Assembly (NCBI GenBank): GCA_945946665.1
Contig: CAMEWO010000019.1
Span: 1 to 43,246 of the forward strand
Source: an uncultured Eubacterium sp.
GTDB taxonomy: Bacteria > Bacillota > Clostridia > Lachnospirales > Lachnospiraceae
Direction: 5' to 3'
Length of the DNA stretch: 43,246 bases
Position 1 is the stretch's first letter. Every line of letters begins with the position of its first letter. The notes below the pieces were generated by a model. That model ran no database searches. It was not told where the DNA came from and saw only the letters and a program-made list of their open reading frames with translations. Position numbers and translations under genes: made by a program. Positions 1-7,629 of the stretch are shown here, piece after piece.

Positions 1-54
1 TAGAGCGCTTGATTTGGGATCAAGAGGTCGCAGGTTCGAATCCTGTCACCCCGA
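1..54 (+). tRNA. tRNA-Pro(TGG), 5' part missing
   Basis: The window opens inside this gene. A CTTGA/TCAAG anticodon stem encloses loop TTTGGGA, giving anticodon TGG. A normal T arm (GGTTCGAATCC) follows, and the 3' acceptor strand CACCCCG has discriminator A54. The 5' acceptor strand and part of the D arm lie outside the window. No CCA is encoded. Confidence 0.93.
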
Positions 55-61
55 TCGATAT

Positions 62-132
62 GCGGGTGTAGTTCAATGGTAGAACACTAGCCTTCCAAGC
101 TAGATACGTGGGTTCGATTCCCATCACCCGCT
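62..132 (+). tRNA. tRNA-Gly(TCC)
   Basis: The acceptor strands GCGGGTG and CACCCGC pair fully. The anticodon stem CTAGC/GCTAG holds loop CTTCCAA, anticodon TCC. The T loop is canonical and the discriminator is T132. It lies 7 bases after tRNA-Pro in the same cluster, and no CCA is encoded. Confidence 0.96.
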
Positions 133-136
133 TTGT

Positions 137-210
<74 letters not shown>

Positions 211-259
211 CTTTTTTTTATGTGACGATGCCATGAGGCATGTCATTTATATAAAATAT

Positions 260-334
260 GGTGGGTATAGCGCAGCTGGTTAGCGCGTCAGATTGTGGCT
301 CTGAAGGCCCAGGGTTCGAATCCCTGTACCCACC
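260..334 (+). tRNA. tRNA-His(GTG) with encoded G-1
   Basis: The acceptor GTGGGTA (from 261) pairs with TACCCAC, and loop TTGTGGC gives anticodon GTG. The base before the acceptor is G260 and the discriminator is C334. This is the extra G-1:C73 pair recognised by HisRS, so the gene is taken to start at 260. Confidence 0.96.
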
Positions 335-346
335 CTTTTTTATTCT

Positions 347-419
347 TGGGCTATCGCCAAGCGGTAAGGCACAGGGTTTTGATCCCTGCATCACGCTGGT
401 TCGAATCCAGCTAGCCCAG
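347..419 (+). tRNA. tRNA-Gln(TTG)
   Basis: TGGGCTA pairs with TAGCCCA. Anticodon stem CAGGG/CCCTG holds loop TTTTGAT, anticodon TTG. The discriminator is G419. In organisms without GlnRS this tRNA is first charged with Glu and then amidated by GatCAB, which is encoded at 22.4-25.6 kb here. Confidence 0.96.
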
Positions 420-449
420 CTGGGTAGAAGATAACCTACAATATTATAA

Positions 450-522
450 GGGCTCATAGCTCAGTTGGTAGAGCACTAGACTTTTAATCTAGGTGTCCCG
501 GGTTCGAACCCCGGTGGGCTCA
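450..522 (+). tRNA. tRNA-Lys(TTT)
   Basis: GGGCTCA pairs with TGGGCTC with two wobbles. Anticodon stem CTAGA/TCTAG holds loop CTTTTAA, anticodon TTT. The discriminator is A522. It is the last gene of the cluster and a terminator follows within 5 bases. Confidence 0.96.
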
Positions 523-526
523 CTGT

Positions 527-558
527 AAACGCTTCGGTTTATACCGGAGCGTTTTTTT
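527..558 (+). terminator. Terminator of the tRNA cluster
   Basis: AAACGCTTCGGT pairs with ACCGGAGCGTTT around a TTAT loop, and a run of seven T residues follows. This is a rho-independent terminator directly after tRNA-Lys. Confidence 0.9.
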
Positions 559-638
559 GTAGCAAAAGCCCTGCAAGCAAGTTTATTATTTCAACTTTTG
601 AATATAATACGAAGTAGGATTATATATTTTATATTAAA

Positions 639-767
639 TATACTCTTCTTAATCTCAATAAAAAATGCACTTTAAGAAAAATATAAAACGAAAACAAGTT
701 GAAATTTATATTTTAAGTGATAAACTTTTCTTAAAGTGGAATAATTAACGAGATTAAGAAGAGTATA
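639..767. repeat. Nested inverted-repeat element
   Basis: A perfect 18-bp inverted repeat lies at 639-656 and 750-767. A second perfect 13-bp pair lies inside it at 668-680 (CACTTTAAGAAAA) and 726-738. The rest is AT-rich without an ORF. The right end is 7 bases from the stop codon of the minus-strand repressor gene. It could be a small non-autonomous mobile element or a large 3' hairpin. No target duplication and no T-run were found. Confidence 0.75.
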
Positions 768-773
768 CAAAGA

Positions 774-1157
774 TTATTTTGAGGAATGAAATACCCGTTT
801 GATTGCTTCAAAACTTTCCTCGCTTAAATCGTGTTCCACCTTACAGGCATCTTCCCTGGCAGTTTCCTCATTCACACCGATGCTTATCAGCAAATCTGCA
901 AGAATTGTATGACGTTCCAAAACACTTTCTGCACGTTCTTTTCCGCTTTCAGTTAAAGTGATATATCCATTGTCGGCCATAGTTATGTATCCCTTTTCAC
1001 GAAGATTTTTCATGGCTATGCTGACACTTGGCTTGGTAAAATTCATCTCATTTGCAATATCTATTGAACGAACCTGTCCCCTGCTTTTATGCAGCATAAG
1101 GATTGTTTCTAAATAATCTTCCAATGATTCGTCGGCACGATGCTTAATATAACTCAT
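774..1157 (-). CDS. DtxR/MntR-family metal-dependent repressor
   Basis: 127 residues, the length of the short MntR-like class without the C-terminal SH3 domain. A winged helix-turn-helix (about residues 26-72) is followed by the metal-binding dimerisation domain. The motif SLEDYLE near residue 11 and the DACKVEH motif (Cys105, Glu108, His109) are visible. MntR carries Glu at the position of Cys105, whereas DtxR/IdeR carries Cys, so Fe(II) is the more likely co-repressor than Mn(II). It is divergent from feoAB, which has GTTAG-N6-CTAAC operators. The GGAG ribosome site before the ATG fits this start. It probably represses feo and perhaps itself. Confidence 0.9.
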   Translation of the reverse strand: MSYIKHRADESLEDYLETILMLHKSRGQVRSIDIANEMNFTKPSVSIAMKNLREKGYITMADNGYITLTESGKERAESVLERHTILADLLISIGVNEETAREDACKVEHDLSEESFEAIKRVFHSSK

Positions 1158-1300
1158 AGTTTTATCTCCGTTCTTTTAACATCTTTTCTCACATAATATC
1201 ATTTTTAATTTGAAATGACAATTTAAAAAAGACAGAGCCCAGAAATTGAAGAATGAAAAAGATTGGGGAAAATTAACATTAAGATTTTTTGAAATAAATA

Positions 1301-1356
1301 TTGACAAATTGAGTTAGTTATATTAAACTCGGTCTTGGTTAGGGGAAACTAACCAA
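1301..1356 (+). promoter_or_regulatory. feo promoter with DtxR-type operators
   Basis: TTGACA at 1301-1306 is 17 bp from TAAACT at 1324-1329, placing transcription start near 1335. A palindrome with arms TTGGTTAG/CTAACCAA at 1335-1356 (core GTTAG-N6-CTAAC) covers the start site. A weaker site of the same geometry (1311-1330, GAGTTAG-N6-TAAACTC) covers the -10. The form resembles DtxR/IdeR boxes. Binding by the neighbouring repressor is inferred. Confidence 0.7.
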
Positions 1357-1418
1357 AGAAATATTGTTTATTTTCATAAATTAAACATAGTTTATAAAAG
1401 AAAGGTACGGCATAGGGT

Positions 1419-1631
1419 ATGAATTTAGCAGATGCAATTATAGGAGAAGAATATATCGTAAAAGATATTGAGACTGAGGATGAAGAATTGGAATCTTTTC
1501 TGTTCTCACTGGGATGCTACAGCGGAGAACCTATTACTGTTATTTCCCACATTAAGGGTGGCTGCGTTGTTTCTATCAAAGATGCCAGATATAACATTGA
1601 TACTGATTTAGCGAGAGCTATTTCAATATAA
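1419..1631 (+). CDS. feoA: Ferrous iron transport protein A
   Basis: 70 residues, a normal length for FeoA, a small cytosolic SH3-like protein that supports FeoB-mediated Fe(II) uptake. The pattern MNLADAIIGEEYIVKDI, a central Gly-rich turn and the short C-terminal strand match the family. It is the first gene of the feo operon, divergent from the metal repressor. A purine-rich GAAAGG site precedes the ATG. A hairpin and a second operator-like site lie between it and feoB, so the two may be differentially expressed. Confidence 0.9.
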   Translation: MNLADAIIGEEYIVKDIETEDEELESFLFSLGCYSGEPITVISHIKGGCVVSIKDARYNIDTDLARAISI

Positions 1632-1634
1632 ATT

Positions 1635-1659
1635 AATAGTGAGTGTATCACTATTTTTT
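1635..1659 (+). terminator. Hairpin between feoA and feoB (possible attenuator)
   Basis: AATAGTGA and TCACTATT form a perfect 8-bp stem with a 5-base loop, followed by TTTTA. It starts 4 bases after the feoA stop. The T-run is short, so partial termination or mRNA-end stabilisation is as likely as full termination. Confidence 0.5.
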
Positions 1660-1669
1660 ATGACCATGA

Positions 1670-1685
1670 GTTAGGTTTGACTAAC
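1670..1685. promoter_or_regulatory. Second GTTAG-N6-CTAAC operator, upstream of feoB
   Basis: GTTAG and CTAAC are separated by 6 bases, the same geometry as the operator at the feo start site. It lies 41 bases before feoB. No clear promoter is seen here, so it may act as a roadblock or serve an internal start. Confidence 0.5.
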
Positions 1686-1726
1686 AGTGGCTATTTGAAA
1701 CAAAGTTTATCAAAGGAGGATGCGTC

Positions 1727-3733
1727 ATGAGAATCGCATTAACGGGTAACCCTAACAGTGGAAAGACCACCATGTATAATGCATTGACTGGCAGAAATGA
1801 AAAGGTCGGAAACTGGGCCGGTGTTACCGTAGAAAAGAAAGAGAGCCTGATTAAAAAATCCTATTTCGATGGAACGGAAGAATTAATTGCGGTAGATTTA
1901 CCGGGAGCATATTCAATGTCTCCGTTTACATCTGAAGAAAGTATTACAAGTGCTTATGTAAAGAACGAGAATCCCGATGTAATCATTAATATTGTGGATG
2001 CTACCAATTTGAGCAGAAGTCTCTTTTTTACAACACAGCTTTTGGAACTTGGTATTCCTGTTGTAGTTGCACTTAACAAGAGTGATATTAATGAAAAGAA
2101 GGACACACAGATTGATGTGGAAGCTTTGGAGGATAAGCTTGGTTGTCCTGTTATTAAGACAGTGTCAACTTCTTCTGGTCACACAGGGTTAAAGGATGTA
2201 GTGACAAAGGCGGCTTCTTTAAAGGGATGCGAGCAGAAAGCACCTTATGTTCAGGAGGACATTGATTTACATAATAAGAGTGAAGTAGAGGCTGCGGACA
2301 GAAAGCGTTTTGATTTTGTAAAATCAATTGTTTCTTCTGTTGAAAAACGTAAGGTTTTGACTAAAGAGAAAAATAGTCAGGATAAAATTGATGCAGTCCT
2401 TACAAACCCATGGCTTGGAATTCCAATTTTTGCACTTGTAATGTTTGGAGTATTTTATATTTCACAGTCTACTTTGGGTACATGGATTGCAGACTGGCTG
2501 GTCTCTTGGATTGAAACCTTCCAGGAATGGGTTGCAGGTCTTGTAGAAAATGCAAATCCGTTCTTACAGTCACTTCTTGTAGATGGAATTATTGGTGGTG
2601 TAGGTGCCGTTGTAGGATTCCTGCCACTTGTTATGGTAATGTACTTCCTGATTGCCCTTTTGGAAGACTGTGGTTACATGGCAAGAGCAACAATCGTTCT
2701 TGACCCGATTTTTAAGAGAGTAGGACTTTCTGGAAAATCTGTTATTCCTATGGTAATCGGTACAGGATGTGCCATTCCGGGTATTATGGCATGCCGTACC
2801 ATCCGTAATGAGAGAGAAAGAAGAGCTACAGCTATGCTGACACCATTTATGCCTTGTGGTGCCAAGCTGCCTGTTATTGCATTATTTGTTGGTGCATTTT
2901 TCCCTGATACACCTTGGGTAGGAACATTGATGTACTTTGTTGGTATTGCATTAATCCTGCTGGGAGCATTATTGGTGAAGGCCATTACAGGATATAAATA
3001 CAGAAAATCATTCTTTATAATTGAGTTACCTGAATATAAGTTTCCTAGCCTTAAAAGAGCTACGATTTCTATGCTTGGACGAGGAAAAGCATATATTATC
3101 AAAGCAGGAACAATTATTCTTGTTTGTAATACAATTGTGCAGATTATGCAGTCCTTTGACTGGCACCTGCAGGTGGTTGAGGAAGGAATGGAAAGCACTT
3201 CTATCCTTGCATCAATCGCTTCCCCTATTGCAGTTATCTTAGTACCAATTGTTGGTACCCTGGCATGGCAGCTTGCAGCGGCAGCAGTAACAGGCTTTAT
3301 TGCAAAGGAAAATGTAGTAGGAACACTTGCTGTCTGCTATGGGTTAAGTGCATTTATTGATACAGAAGAATTAGCATTGGTTGGTGATGGTAATGTGGTT
3401 GCATCTGCAATGGCAATTACAAAAGTGGCGGCTCTTGCTTACCTGATGTTTAACTTATATACGCCGCCATGTTTTGCAGCGCTTGGTGCCATGAATTCAG
3501 AGATGCAGAGTAAAAAGTGGCTGTGGGGAGGCATTGCCCTTCAGCTTGGAACTGGTTATACAGTAGCATTTCTTGTATACCAGATTGGTACACTGGTTAC
3601 AACAGGAGGATTTGGAAATGGATTTATTCCTGGTCTTATTGCTGTTGTTGCCATGGCTGCCATTGTTGTGGTGCTCATTCAGAGAACAAACAAACAGTTT
3701 GCGGCGGAGTATGAATTAAAGAAAGCAGCATAA
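1727..3733 (+). CDS. feoB: Ferrous iron transporter FeoB
   Basis: 668 residues with an AAAGGAGG site before the ATG. The N-terminal G domain shows G1 GNPNSGKT (residues 7-14), the FeoB signature VGNWAGVTVE (27-36), G3 DLPG (57-60) and G4 NKSD (117-120). A helical regulatory domain follows, then the membrane part from about residue 225. The membrane part has the Gate motif GTGCAIPGIMACRTIRNERE and the conserved PFMPCGAKLP and TPPCFAALG cysteine segments. It imports Fe(II) across the cytoplasmic membrane. It sits between feoA and the Cys-rich partner gene in one operon. Confidence 0.96.
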   Translation: MRIALTGNPNSGKTTMYNALTGRNEKVGNWAGVTVEKKESLIKKSYFDGTEELIAVDLPGAYSMSPFTSEESITSAYVKNENPDVIINIVDATNLSRSLFFTTQLLELGIPVVVALNKSDINEKKDTQIDVEALEDKLGCPVIKTVSTSSGHTGLKDVVTKAASLKGCEQKAPYVQEDIDLHNKSEVEAADRKRFDFVKSIVSSVEKRKVLTKEKNSQDKIDAVLTNPWLGIPIFALVMFGVFYISQSTLGTWIADWLVSWIETFQEWVAGLVENANPFLQSLLVDGIIGGVGAVVGFLPLVMVMYFLIALLEDCGYMARATIVLDPIFKRVGLSGKSVIPMVIGTGCAIPGIMACRTIRNERERRATAMLTPFMPCGAKLPVIALFVGAFFPDTPWVGTLMYFVGIALILLGALLVKAITGYKYRKSFFIIELPEYKFPSLKRATISMLGRGKAYIIKAGTIILVCNTIVQIMQSFDWHLQVVEEGMESTSILASIASPIAVILVPIVGTLAWQLAAAAVTGFIAKENVVGTLAVCYGLSAFIDTEELALVGDGNVVASAMAITKVAALAYLMFNLYTPPCFAALGAMNSEMQSKKWLWGGIALQLGTGYTVAFLVYQIGTLVTTGGFGNGFIPGLIAVVAMAAIVVVLIQRTNKQFAAEYELKKAA

Positions 3734-3772
3734 TTGTAGCATTTTAATACTATATGTCAGAAAGGATTGGCA

Positions 3773-3952
3773 ATGGAAAATTTGATAATCACTGGAATTC
3801 TGTTGGTGATATTGGGAGCAGCAATTCTTTATATACGGAAGGAAAAGAAAAAAGGTACAAGGTGTATCGGTTGCCCATCTGCCGGTCACTGTTCTTCGAA
3901 TGGATGTGGAAAGGCAAAAGAGAGCTGTAAATGCCATACCGATAGTGAATAA
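3773..3952 (+). CDS. FeoB-associated Cys-rich membrane protein
   Basis: 59 residues starting MENLIITG. One N-terminal membrane helix (about residues 4-21) is followed by a KEKKKG stop-transfer stretch and a Cys-rich tail (CIGCPSAGHC...CGKAKESCKCH). This matches the small FeoB-associated family next to feoB in many Clostridia, thought to assist Fe(II) uptake. The ATG at 3773 is preferred over the in-frame TTG at 3767 because AAAGG lies 7 bases upstream of it. It follows feoB by 39 bases and precedes the operon terminator. Confidence 0.88.
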   Translation: MENLIITGILLVILGAAILYIRKEKKKGTRCIGCPSAGHCSSNGCGKAKESCKCHTDSE

Positions 3953-4013
3953 GCATTTGCAGATTATCGTCTGGTGAATAGTACAGTCAGGGTTGATTAA
4001 TGCTTTTTATAAT

Positions 4014-4060
4014 GTAAGTGTAGTCAGGAGAATGATTCTCCTGGTTGCACTTACTTTTTT
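4014..4060 (+). terminator. feo operon terminator
   Basis: A long hairpin has outer arms GTAAGTG/CACTTAC and inner arms CAGGAGAAT/ATTCTCCTG and is followed by six T residues. It lies 61 bases after the Cys-rich gene. Confidence 0.9.
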
Positions 4061-4142
4061 ACAATCCGAAGAAACTAGTGGATAGAGTTCTGAATGGCTG
4101 ATGAATTGAGGGCATCAGTTACACTAAAAAGCAGACTTTGCT

Positions 4143-4580
4143 TTAGCTATGGGCTTTATCGTATGATTCCTGGATTTCAGAAGGAAGCTTGTCTGGCAAC
4201 ATCTCCTTGATTTTATCTTCATTTCCATCGGCAAGAGCCCTTTCGTAATACCAGCATTTGAAATTAAGCATAGCAAGTGTTTTTTCAAGAGCTTTTATCT
4301 CTTCTTCAACAGTTTTTTTGCGGTTTTCAAAAAGTTCTTTTCTATTTGCATAGGTTGAGCTTCCCTTTGATACCCATTGGAAAAACTGTTTTATGTCCTT
4401 AATTTCCAGTCCGGATTTTTTCAGACATTCAATAACGCGGATTGCTTCAATATCTTTGTCACTGAATTGCCTGATGTTGCCCTTGCGCTCCAGATTAGGA
4501 AAAAGACCCTCTTTGTCATAGTATCTTAATGTTGAAACGGGAAGGTTAAACATCTGTGCTACTTGTCCTATTGTATACAT
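4143..4580 (-). CDS. MerR-family transcriptional regulator
   Basis: 145 residues. The N-terminal winged HTH (YTIGQVAQMFNLPVSTLRYYDKEGLFP) is typical of the MerR family, followed by the second HTH and a coiled-coil dimerisation helix (about residues 80-115). The C-terminal effector part has one Cys (CWYYERAL region) and no Cys cluster, so a heavy-metal sensor is unlikely. It is divergent from the flavodoxin operon, whose promoter has the overlong 19-bp spacer and palindrome typical of MerR control. The effector is unknown. AAAGGA precedes the ATG. Confidence 0.92.
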   Translation of the reverse strand: MYTIGQVAQMFNLPVSTLRYYDKEGLFPNLERKGNIRQFSDKDIEAIRVIECLKKSGLEIKDIKQFFQWVSKGSSTYANRKELFENRKKTVEEEIKALEKTLAMLNFKCWYYERALADGNEDKIKEMLPDKLPSEIQESYDKAHS

Positions 4581-4611
4581 AAGTTTGTCCTTTCAAAAAA
4601 AGATTTGGGTA

Positions 4612-4642
4612 TTGACCTAAAGTTAGGTTTAGGTAATACAAT
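4612..4642 (+). promoter_or_regulatory. MerR-type promoter with 19-bp spacer
   Basis: -35 TTGACC (4612-4617) and -10 TACAAT (4637-4642) are 19 bp apart instead of 17. The spacer contains a perfect inverted repeat ACCTAAA-GTTAGG-TTTAGGT (4615-4634). MerR activators untwist such promoters. It drives the flavodoxin operon and lies 32 bases from the start codon of the merR gene. Confidence 0.85.
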
Positions 4643-4698
4643 ACATTTATCATAATGCATTTGGATATTAAATACAAGAAAAAATGGAGGAAATATCT

Positions 4699-5406
4699 AT
4701 GAAAAAAACAATTGCAATTTTACTTTCTTTGTTAATGATTATATGCCTTGTGGCATGTGGTAATTCTTCAAATCAGACAGACAACCCATCGGCAGAAAAG
4801 CATTCAGTAGAAAACAATACAACTGCTGAAGCTGCAACAGTAAGTGGTAATGCAGATAAAAAAGAAACCCCATCTGCTTCAGAACCACAGACAAAAATAA
4901 CGGATAATTCAAAAGAGCAGGGAAACAAAGTTTTAGTGGCTTACTTTTCTGCTACTAACAATACAGAAGGTGTTGCAAAACATATTGCAAAGGTCCTGGA
5001 TGCTGACCTTTATGAGATTATTCCTAAAGATTCTTACACTTCAGCAGATCTTAATTACAATGACAATAACAGCCGGACTACACTTGAAATGAATGATCCT
5101 AATATTCGTCCTGCAATCTCAGGTTCTGTAGAGAATATGGAACAGTATGATATTGTATTTATCGGTTATCCAATCTGGTGGGGACAAGCACCAAGAATTA
5201 TCAGCACTTTTATGGAAAGCTATGATTTTACTGGTAAGACGATCGTTCCGTTTTGTACCTCCAGCAGTAGTGGCATAGGTTCCAGTGCAACTAATCTTAA
5301 AGGGCTTGCAAGCGGTGCAACATGGCTTTCTGGTCAGCGTTTTAGCGGAAGTGATTCTTCGGACACAGTTATGAAGTGGGTAAACAGCCTTGGTTTAGAT
5401 TTTTAA
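4699..5406 (+). CDS. Exported flavodoxin-domain lipoprotein
   Basis: 235 residues from the ATG at 4699; the upstream ATG at 4684 is part of the TGGAGG ribosome site. A lipoprotein signal peptide has lipobox LVAC with Cys20, then a Ser/Thr/Asn-rich linker to about residue 75. A flavodoxin fold follows: strand KVLVAYFS, FMN phosphate loop SATNNTE (84-90) and the GYPIWWGQAPR motif. It should be anchored outside the membrane and bind FMN there, which is unusual because flavodoxins are normally cytosolic. It is first in a MerR-controlled operon with a DUF4405 protein and two more flavodoxins. Confidence 0.87.
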   Translation: MKKTIAILLSLLMIICLVACGNSSNQTDNPSAEKHSVENNTTAEAATVSGNADKKETPSASEPQTKITDNSKEQGNKVLVAYFSATNNTEGVAKHIAKVLDADLYEIIPKDSYTSADLNYNDNNSRTTLEMNDPNIRPAISGSVENMEQYDIVFIGYPIWWGQAPRIISTFMESYDFTGKTIVPFCTSSSSGIGSSATNLKGLASGATWLSGQRFSGSDSSDTVMKWVNSLGLDF

Positions 5407-5430
5407 ATAACACGAAGGGATAGATGGTTT

Positions 5431-6144
5431 ATGAAACCTAAAATGAAAATAAAATTTGGAATTGATTTTCTGATGACAGTGCTGCTGCTTTGTCTTATGG
5501 CATATCAAATCACTGGGCAGGAGCTTCATGAGTGGATTGGTACCGGGATGCTTGTACTGTTCATTGTACACAACATAATAAATATAAAGTGGTACGGCAT
5601 ATTAGCAAAAGGAAAATATACTCTGATGCGTCTGGTGCAGACAATCCTTAATTTTAGTGTCTTTATTTCCATGATTTGTCTTGGATTCAGTGGCATTGTA
5701 ATGTCCCGCCATGTATTTGCTGCTCTGCCCATTAACGGACCAATGGCAACGGCACGAAGCATGCACATGGCGGCATCCTATTGGGGATTTGTGCTGATGA
5801 GCATGCATATGGGAATGCATTGGAGTTGGTTTTTGGGAATGCTCCGTAGGGTATCCAAAGACAGGAAGATATCTGGAATATTTATATGGGGATTGCGTCT
5901 GGCAGCGTTATTAATTGCTGGATATGGTTTATTCTGTTTTATCCAAAAAGATATTGTTTCGTATATGTTCCTCAAGAATCAGTTTGTATTCTTTGATTTT
6001 GAACAGAATGCTTTGTCAGTTTTTATAGAATATATGGCAATGATGGGATTTTGGATGTTTTTAAGTTACTACATATCCAAAGGAATTAAAAAGAATTATA
6101 AGCTTCAGATTATAAGAAAGGAGACGCGTCATGAAGAAAATTAG
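5431..6144 (+). CDS. DUF4405 cytochrome b-like membrane protein
   Basis: 237 residues with about five membrane helices. Several His residues sit in or next to helices: ELHEWIGTG, LFIVHNIINIKW, MHMAASYWG and MSMHMGMHW. This pattern fits DUF4405, described as a flavinylation-associated cytochrome with b-type haem ligands. It probably moves electrons across the membrane to or from the exported flavodoxins. Its 3' end overlaps the next gene by 14 bases, implying coupled translation. The redox partner on the cytosolic side is not known; the third flavodoxin of the operon is a candidate. Confidence 0.75.
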   Translation: MKPKMKIKFGIDFLMTVLLLCLMAYQITGQELHEWIGTGMLVLFIVHNIINIKWYGILAKGKYTLMRLVQTILNFSVFISMICLGFSGIVMSRHVFAALPINGPMATARSMHMAASYWGFVLMSMHMGMHWSWFLGMLRRVSKDRKISGIFIWGLRLAALLIAGYGLFCFIQKDIVSYMFLKNQFVFFDFEQNALSVFIEYMAMMGFWMFLSYYISKGIKKNYKLQIIRKETRHEEN

Positions 6145-7615
6145 TGCGGTCTTAATGGTGGCAATTATGATTATTTCATTGTGTTCCTGTGGCAGCAATA
6201 CTGCTGAAACTCCAAACTCTTCTTCAACCGGAGGTACAGATGAAAGCAGTCTGGTAAAATCAGATACTATAAGTAATCCGGTAGTAAATCAGAACACAAA
6301 TAATATACCTGAAAATTTTGTGATGATTCAGGGAGGTACATTCCAGATGGGTAGTCCCACGGATGAAGCCTGGCGTTCGGAGGATGAAACCCAGCACACT
6401 GTAACAGTCAGCGATTTCTATATGAGTATTTATGAACTGACACAGGCAGAATATCAGGAAGTTATGGGTGAGAATCCGTCCAGTTTTTCAGGCGGGGATT
6501 TACCTGTGGAGAATATTTCCTGGCGGGATGCCATCAGCTATTGCAATGCCAGAAGCGAACTGGAAGGCCTGACACCAGTTTATAAAATAGATGAACAAAA
6601 TGTAACTTGGGATAGAAGTGCAGACGGCTACCGGCTTCCTACTGAAGCGGAGTGGGAATATGCATGCCGTGCTGGAACCACTACTCCATTCAATACAGAG
6701 ACATCAATCAGTGCTGAGGAATCCAATTATTTTGGGCATTACCCTTACGAAATTGAAGATAACTATTTTTCCCAGGATAATTTGGATACAAAGCCTGGAG
6801 AATATCGTCAAACTACGGTTCCGGTAAGCAGTTTTTCACCAAACAAGTGGGGACTGTACAATATGCATGGCAATGTTGGCGAATGGGTATGGGATTATTA
6901 TGGAGATTATAGCACTGATAATCAAACTAATCCAACTGGTGCTGAAACAGGAACGCTGCGGGTATATCGTGGTGGAGGCTGGAATGACTTTGCGAAAAAT
7001 ATGCGTAGTGCCTATCGTGCAACAATGGCGGAAGATAAAGGCAGTTTCAACATTGGAATCAGACTGGTGCGAAACGCTGTAAGTGGTAGTGGAAGCGTTG
7101 TCAGTGCTGACCTGAAAAATAATTCAAATTCCAATGGTAAGGTTTTAATTGCATTTTTCTCATGGGGTGGAAACACCAAAGGAATTGCGGAGGAAATACA
7201 ATCACAGACTGGGGCTGATTTATTTGAAATAAAACTGGTTCATCCCTATTCCACTGATTATAACACAGTACTGAATGAAGCACAGCGGGATCAGAATAAG
7301 CAGGCACGCCCTGAACTTGCTACTCATGTGGAGAATATGGATGAGTATAAAATAATTCTTCTCGGATATCCGAACTGGTGGGCATCTATTCCAATGCCGA
7401 TTGCTTCTTTTTTGGAAGAATATGATTTTTCGGGAAAGACAATTATACCATTCTGTTCTCATGGAGGTGGCAGATTCGGTCAGAGTCTGACAGCGATTGC
7501 AAAGCTGGCGCCTGATTCTGCCATGGGAGAAGCACTTGCTGTAAGTTACTCTGGTGGCAGCAGCCTTCCTGGTGACATAACAAAATGGTTAAAAATAAAC
7601 AGCATTATTGATTGA
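6131..7615 (+). CDS. Lipoprotein fusing FGE-sulfatase-like and flavodoxin domains
   Basis: 494 residues with AAGGAG before the ATG. A lipobox LCSC (Cys20) is followed by a linker. Residues about 61-315 form an FGE-sulfatase/SUMF1-type domain ([48 protein letters not shown]). A flavodoxin domain starts at about 336 ([25 protein letters not shown]). True formylglycine-generating enzymes carry two Cys in the RGGSW region; here it reads [17 protein letters not shown] without them, so sulfatase activation is unlikely. The FGE-like part may bind a ligand or another exported protein. It overlaps the DUF4405 gene. Confidence 0.88.
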   Translation: MKKISAVLMVAIMIISLCSCGSNTAETPNSSSTGGTDESSLVKSDTISNPVVNQNTNNIPENFVMIQGGTFQMGSPTDEAWRSEDETQHTVTVSDFYMSIYELTQAEYQEVMGENPSSFSGGDLPVENISWRDAISYCNARSELEGLTPVYKIDEQNVTWDRSADGYRLPTEAEWEYACRAGTTTPFNTETSISAEESNYFGHYPYEIEDNYFSQDNLDTKPGEYRQTTVPVSSFSPNKWGLYNMHGNVGEWVWDYYGDYSTDNQTNPTGAETGTLRVYRGGGWNDFAKNMRSAYRATMAEDKGSFNIGIRLVRNAVSGSGSVVSADLKNNSNSNGKVLIAFFSWGGNTKGIAEEIQSQTGADLFEIKLVHPYSTDYNTVLNEAQRDQNKQARPELATHVENMDEYKIILLGYPNWWASIPMPIASFLEEYDFSGKTIIPFCSHGGGRFGQSLTAIAKLAPDSAMGEALAVSYSGGSSLPGDITKWLKINSIID

Positions 7616-7629
7616 AAAGGAGAAAAGCA

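Noticed and set aside
2674-3198. Long minus-strand open frame inside feoB
   Set aside because: It has no ribosome site and its composition mirrors the membrane helices of feoB in the opposite frame.
6311-7075. Functional formylglycine-generating enzyme
   Set aside because: The two catalytic Cys positions are replaced in the RGGGWNDF region and no sulfatase gene is nearby.
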